Origin: Glebionis coronaria
Taxonomy: Eukaryota > Streptophyta > Magnoliopsida > Asterales > Asteraceae
Assembly (NCBI GenBank): GCA_025667525.1
Contig: CM046876.1
Span: forward strand, 534,366,038 to 534,430,037
Length of the DNA: 64,000 bases
Reading direction: 5' to 3'
The notes under the pieces are model-generated. The model made no database searches. It saw only the letters and a program-made list of their open reading frames with translations, and had not been told where the DNA came from. Positions 58,175-64,000 of the stretch are shown in pieces; positions within the stretch are counted from its first letter, which is position 1; every line of letters starts with the position of its first letter. Both the position numbers and the translations under genes were made by a program.

Positions 58175-58191
58175 ATCCTCCCCTAAACTTG
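58175..58191 (-). other. Polypurine tract of the truncated Copia
   Basis: CAAGTTTAGGGGAGGAT directly before the LTR start TGTTGGGAATAAAA (minus strand). Confidence 0.65.
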
Positions 58192-58435
58192 ATATCTACT
58201 CTAGTAATCAAGTTTCTGAATAAAAACTAAGTACAAGGAGGATTCTTACAAATATAATTCACTTGTTAAATAAGAAATAAATAAACCTAATTAAATCTTT
58301 GCCAACGTCACTTGTGTAATCCATCTCCAGCTGTGTTGACACAATTTTCTTCAAAACTTCCTTTGACATGGTATATTCCGCATCCACAAGAAGATATTCA
58401 TAAAACATTGTAGTACTCAAATGATAAACACCAGT
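58192..58435 (-). pseudogene. Internal remnant of the truncated Copia
   Basis: A 66-residue frame (58259-58459) with LKKIVSTQLEMDYTSDVGKD runs past the junction into the neighbouring LTR, so its N-terminus is chimeric. No family recognised. The element is cut at 58436 by a Gypsy LTR terminus. Confidence 0.35.
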
Positions 58436-61400
58436 TGTAACAGCCCCAAATTTATACAACTCAATACAGCGGAAGACTAGTTGGTGTTACGGGATAGCAC
58501 ATTACTCACATCATAGACAACGCATAAAAATCACGTCGTTTATTAATAAAGCATTTCCATTCATAAATATCAAAGTTACATAGGTCCCAAGTCATTGTAT
58601 TTAATACAGGTTATACAAAGCATTTGAATGGAAATAAGTATTTAGGTGCGGGCCATGAATTCTTGTTGTCTTCCCGAGAATTACCTTCAAGTACCTGAGA
58701 TAAAACATGTTAAAAGAAAAGGTCAGCGATAACGCCAAGTGAATTCATAGAGTTTAGTAAATTCCATCAATATAACTTTGGTATAAAATTATTACCAAAA
58801 ATCATTTTTTTACAAATCATTGTAATAGGCCATAAAACAGCCAAAATCATTTTATACGAATCTTTATCAAATCATAATATAGGCATTTGCCTTAAAAATC
58901 ATTATACGAGCCAATGTCGTAAAAACATCATACAATACGTCTTATGACGTTGTATAAAGTTAAATAAAAACCGTTATATGAATATGGTTATGAAAAACCA
59001 AAACACGAACATAATATCAATAGTATGACCCTGTATTGCTAGTCAGGCAATACATCGTAATTCGGTGCGTCTAGTAGTATTTCGTTAGTTGGATTATTAT
59101 AAGCCGCATGACATTGTTACCTTACTAAAACAAACAACGGGTAGCTAACCTGATACTCAATTTTCCCATCTAAATTAGCGTGTCGTCACAAAGGTCACGC
59201 TGTGGAAATCTTCTCATACATAAATTCGCTTACCAATCAATGTGGCACGACGGGGATCAACCGTCAAGGCGCGAACTGGGGTGATCGTCCCCAAATAGTA
59301 CTATTATATGCATAAGCGTCTACCAAATCCCAGTAGTTCACAATTCATGCTAATGGGACTTTTAGTGACATAACCTAACTTTAATAATCCATTTTATTTC
59401 ATCTATCGGGTCCTTTAATCATTTATCGGGTCATACAATCGGGTCATACAATCATTCGGGTCCAAATCAATAAACAAACAATCGGGACAAATGGTGTCCT
59501 ATTTTATAGAAACAAACATGTTATCTCCCTCGCGGGTTTATAAAACATTTCATAAAAACATTTAAAAGAGTGCGAGGCTATGAAATCACGTTGATGTGGG
59601 AAGGCGGGTTATCGGCAATTCGGACGTACGGTACGTGCTTCAATCACGGAAACCTAGACAAATAATACTCGTCTTAGACTCTTGTCCAATAACTTTATAA
59701 AAATATCAATTATGTATACATATGATGATTATATATATGATGATCAAGTGGGTTTACATATTCTCGTTTACTCATTTTAGTGTTATGTGTCGATAACTTT
59801 TATACTAGTTTACTAGTTTTACCTATTTACGTGTTTTAGGTTCAATAAACTTATTATAAGTTTATTAACTTGTATTGATCCATTTCATACTTGTATTATC
59901 AGTATTTATACTTTACATGTTGGGCCCAAATGGGTTAAGCCCAATAAATAAGTTTATAAGTGTTTTAGTCCAATAACGTTAATTTAGCCCGTTAATGTCC
60001 GTATGTGATATAGTTCGGGTTTTATCGGTTTTTACTTGTTATACATGTTTATATATCAGTATATAAGTTTTATAAAGTTCACATTAGACGGGTCCAACCG
60101 TCTAAGTTTTATTTAGCAAAAACGTTAATTTTACGGTAATAGCCGAAAAAGTCGTAAAAATCATGTTTATAGTTTTATAACTTATAAAACTTATCAAACC
60201 ACCATTTTTATACAATGTTCATTTATTTATCTTTATAATATTTATATAAATGTATTATATGAGTTAGTGGGTTTTAGTTCACATTTTATACTATTTTTAT
60301 TTGAGTGCTTATATAATACTATTATACTTTAATTTCCAAAATCTGATTTTTATTTTCATGTTCACCAAAACTGCCATATCTAGAGTTCTATATGGAGATA
60401 GAAGCTCAAATTTTTATGACATAAACTAAATGATATGTGATCCATTTAACTCTACTATAGCTACTGTTGAATCATCCTCTAAGTATTTTCTAAAAATCGT
60501 CCAAAACAGTGAACTCAGATTTGTACTTTAAACTTGTTTTGATCATATCTCACTCATTACAATGATTCCATTGCATGGCCAACTCTCACATGTGTACAAG
60601 ATCCATAGCTTACTGTAAATTGATTATACTTCATCATTTTATCAGTCTAACATGTGGTTAGCTACTTTTTTTATACATCCTACCATTTAAACAAGATTTA
60701 CCCATTTTACATGTAGTTTGTCCATCTTTTTAAGCATGTTTATCAACACCAAATCCCCACATAATATTTTTAATCATCATTCATCATCATATACATATAC
60801 ATAAGTAAAAGAAATACAAGATTACATAATCAAAAATAACAAGAGGATAAGGATGACAATCTTTATACCACCAAGTTGATGTACGTTGTGATTTGGACAT
60901 GGATTTTGATGGAGAAACTTATGAATAACCAAGACCGTCTTCAAGACCACCATTCTTCATGAAAAACTTGTGGAAAACCAGCCCTAATACTACATGAAAA
61001 CTCCTCCTTGGATGTTATAATCACCACCAATCAATAGGATTTCAAAAGGGCTTCAACATGTGTATGAATAACACATGATTTCATGGATGAAATTGATCAA
61101 AATGGGTGTTATGGTGGAGTGTGGGACGGCATAGATGAGAGGAAAAGGGAGAGAAAGTTGTTTTTGCATATTGTGAGAATGAGGAAGTGGTTTGTGGTAA
61201 ATGGTTTTGATGCATGTTAGCTTACTTTGTAAGCTTTGAACATGTGTTAAGCTATTTGTTGAAAACTTGCCACCAAATTGGTGTGGTGTCTTCCTTTAGG
61301 CCATCCCATATGTGGGGTGAGACAAAACTTGTTTTTGTCTCATCCCACTAATTTACGGGTATTCCTCGATTCTAATTTCCTCGATTTGCGTGCCCTCGGG

Positions 61401-61844
61401 TCGTTTTACGAAAAACGTTTTTATAAATTATGAATCAACGGCACAAAACGAATCTAATAAAAATTGTCTCATCAAAAACGGAGTTCGAAAACGTAAATAC
61501 GTAATCCTAAGGTTTCCGGTTTAGTCGTAAAGGACGCTAAAATCGTAAGTCCTAATCTCTTCTCGTAAATTTGTGAGTTTATGAACCAACACAAATTTAA
61601 AACTCCAAAATAATATTCACGGATAAATTTATTTTCTGAAATGTCGGACTGTCACCAAAGACAGTGTATGTAAACGTAAGCACGTAACGTAGAATCCTCC
61701 GGTTTAGACGTAGTCGACGCTACTTCAAGACGTAAATCCAAATTACTTCCCAAAAATAAGTGAGTTCATAATGTAACATTAAAATAATGTTTTCAAATAA
61801 ATATTGAGAATAAAATATCAACCATAAATTGACGGATTGTCACA
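58436..61844 (-). repeat. Gypsy 3' LTR, 3.4 kb
   Basis: TGTAACAGCCCC...GGATTGTCACA in plus sense. It has a purine tract on its internal side and Gypsy pol remains further in, so it is a 3' LTR read on the minus strand. No coding potential. Its TGTAAC end resembles the chromovirus LTR and the LTR end at 7148, so a related chromovirus family is likely. Confidence 0.7.
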
Positions 61845-61846
61845 AT

Positions 61847-61862
61847 ATTTACCCCTAAACAG
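61847..61862 (-). other. Polypurine tract of the right-edge Gypsy
   Basis: CTGTTTAGGGGTAAAT on the minus strand next to the LTR start TGTGACAATCC. Confidence 0.65.
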
Positions 61863-63400
61863 GATCTTTGTCCTCAAAGATCATCTTACTACTCGCTTCT
61901 TATAGAGCTAAAGCCATGTGGGTATTTCCTCCACATTCGGTCTTTTCTCACAAGTGTAATTCATTACAATACGCGAGTTTCATCAAACATGACTACGGGA
62001 ATAAGATCAGGCTAAATGTTGACTTACTTTCTCTATCCATGATGTTCACGGGTTTCTGATGAATGCAACTTTTCGCCGATCTAAGCTTTATTAAGAAGAA
62101 TTCAGATTTTCACTTGATAGATATTCCATCAAGTTTGATATATGAAACATAATTCACGCATCTCTTGAAGTCCTTGGGTAGATCCAGCTTATATGCCTTT
62201 CAAACCAAATCTTTTACATCACCTCAATGGTCCCATACAACAGGGACTTATATCCCATGATTTGTCAGATCATTAATTCTTTTCTCCAAGGTTAAAATTT
62301 TTGGCATAACTTCGCTACCCATCTGGCACTTCAAGATCTACATTTTATATTCACATAACTTCTTGCCCACTACCGGCAGTCAATAATCAGATCCTAATTT
62401 CAACAATCATTTCAGGTCTCGCGGGTCGGGTATTTTGTAAGGTTAGGTTCGCCATCATAGGAAACCTTAAACCTAAAAGACATGTCCAACTCACAATGGG
62501 TGTATGTCGGGTGTCTTCATCTCAACTCCTGCTTACAGATGCTCTAATATTTAGATCCTAACAAGATTCGATCTCAATCCTAATACGATGATTATCAATG
62601 GTAATCCTTCCAAAGGAAAGCGATTATACGATTTATTACCAAAGGTCATTTATTCAAACATAAAATAGCACTTATATTACTTTGTATCGTTACTTTACCT
62701 CGTCCCTTCGATTGGGTTGGTACATAGTACTCTCATCAAGGTTCGTTCTCAATGATTTCTGAGCAAATCTCTAGAAATTCGATGCGAAGCGAGGATCTTG
62801 ATAAAGATGTTAGATACAGGCACACTATGTTTACATAACTCTTTTGCATTTATCATTAACGGGAATGATATTAGCAGATTTGGTCAGTCTGTCGACGATG
62901 ACCCAAATCGTATCAAATTCAGATGATGACCTTTGCAATAGCTAGATGTTTACTAATGTATGAGGTGATGTCTGCCTTCATAATTGCCATCAGTACAACT
63001 TCTTCAGACAAAGATACTTTTAAATCAGAAATGACAAGAATAGAATACTTATACTTATACTTACAAATTCCAATATAACTATATCTCACAATCCTCCATA
63101 TTTAGACAATCACAAGTGGCCTTTTATACATCTAACGCCATCGGCTTCTCAATTCTAATGGTTCACATTAGCCACAAACCACTTTTATTATCTATATTAT
63201 CCTTTTTATAAGCATCGGTTATATTTTAAATTGTTCGGCAATTTATTTTGCACATTCATTATTAAGAAATACATCGTAATTGATTCTTCATATTTTCTAC
63301 ATAATGTGTCAGTAATTACGTTCACCTTCCTTCATATTTTCTAAGTTTTAGTTTCGTTTCAGCTATCATTTTTATCAGTTTTGCTTAATCCGACGTTTAA
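61863..63400 (-). pseudogene. Decayed Gypsy pol 3' part with integrase remnants
   Basis: Minus-strand translation near 62861-62925 gives FDTIWVIVDRLTKSAN, the integrase core around the first catalytic Asp. Just upstream, near 62930-62990, MKADITSYISKHLAIAKV matches the end of the zinc domain with its cysteines lost. Near 62745-62830 traces of the second catalytic region remain (FWRDLLRN-like, frame-shifted). Closer to the PPT the sequence is too decayed to read. There is no long frame, so this is an old, dead copy. Confidence 0.65.
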
Positions 63401-63419
63401 AGCGTCGATAATTATTACA

Positions 63420-63719
63420 ACTAATTAAATAATAAATAATTAATTTTTATGAAACATAACGTAAAAATTTTAATTTTTCTTAGTTCGACCAATTATAAAA
63501 ATGTTCAAAATAGATTTGAATTTAATTAACAAGACTTTTGTTGATTTATCGAAAATAATTAAAATAATTAATAAAATCCGTAAATGTTCGAAAAACCTTC
63601 GTTTATTCTTTGGTAAAAAATTTCTTAGTTGAAAAGCAAAAATTGTCATTTCAAATTTTAAGTCATGGTTTAACAGTTTCCTCAATCCATCTTAGGTTGT
63701 CTTGAGGTATACACGAACA
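63420..63719 (-). repeat. Possible start of another Gypsy LTR
   Basis: TGTTCGTGTATACC on the minus strand follows a purine tract nearly identical to that at 61847-61862 (63720-63737, CTCCTGTTTAGGGGTAAA). This suggests a second LTR boundary of a related element. The left limit is not visible. Confidence 0.35.
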
Positions 63720-63737
63720 TTTACCCCTAAACAGGAG

Positions 63738-64000
63738 TTTAGTTAAATGTTCTGGGTATAAGGGAATAATCCCTCAAAAGTTCTTTGTTAAAACATTTGT
63801 CAAAACACATTTGCACTTTCTTTTTGGTAAAGCCAAAAGTCTTAAAAGGGCTCTTAATTTGAAGAGTCAATATAGATTCCCTTATCTTTTAATCACACGG
63901 TCAAATAATGTAAATGATTAAGTCTTAAATCACATGTTAAATATTCAAGGTACATGTTTTTATTGTTCGGCCAATTCAGGGCAATCTACAAATAATTATT
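63738..64000. other. Right-edge sequence
   Basis: AT-rich, probably internal sequence of the element just mentioned. I see no gene or site in it. Confidence 0.3.

Overview
The window is repeat-derived plant DNA with no convincing host gene. Every coding signal belongs to LTR retrotransposons: Copia and Gypsy pol motifs, initiator-Met-tRNA primer sites, purine tracts, TG...CA LTRs and 5-bp target duplications. The protein families best resemble, from memory, elements common in daisy-family (Asteraceae) genomes: a Sirevirus-like Copia with a long post-pol ORF, a Tekay/Del-like chromovirus, a Tat/Athila-like gag-pro element, and a Copia-derived element carrying only a gag-pol linker ORF. Nothing was searched, so the family and host assignments are inference.

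Layout. 1-1063 is the 3' end of a Copia-derived element on the + strand. 1064-7148 is old LTR sequence. It lies against a Tat-like gag fragment (- strand) that was split by a Sirevirus-like Copia (12834-24005, target duplication CATGT). A tandem duplication of about 5.2 kb (2933-8295 and 8293-13407) has one breakpoint inside that Copia's 3' LTR, so it happened after the insertion. The Copia lacks its reverse-transcriptase core, but keeps gag, protease, integrase, RNase H and a post-pol reading frame of about 4.3 kb broken by stops.

24342-31913 is a large inverted repeat: 3.5-kb LTR-like arms around a 572-bp spacer. Next to it sits a Tekay-like chromovirus (31955-52124, target duplication GCAAT, PBS and PPT present). 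An 8.9-kb non-autonomous element (39772-48659, target duplication CATCT) has inserted exactly at its gag start codon. The chromovirus gag contains two short GT-AG segments whose removal keeps the frame, and a third that does not.

52130-53388 continues the sequence the chromovirus landed in and shares homology with the palindrome spacer. 53404-57582 is a Tat-like gag-protease unit with no reverse transcriptase or integrase. 57714-58435 is a Copia LTR fragment. 58436-61844 is a 3.4-kb Gypsy LTR, followed by decayed Gypsy pol to the right edge.

Order of events that can be read: the Tat-like elements and LTR A are oldest. The Sirevirus-like Copia and the chromovirus entered them next. The tandem duplication followed the Copia, and the non-autonomous element went into the chromovirus. 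Coordinates anchored on TG/CA ends, TSDs, PBS and PPT are exact; edges of decayed fragments are approximate.
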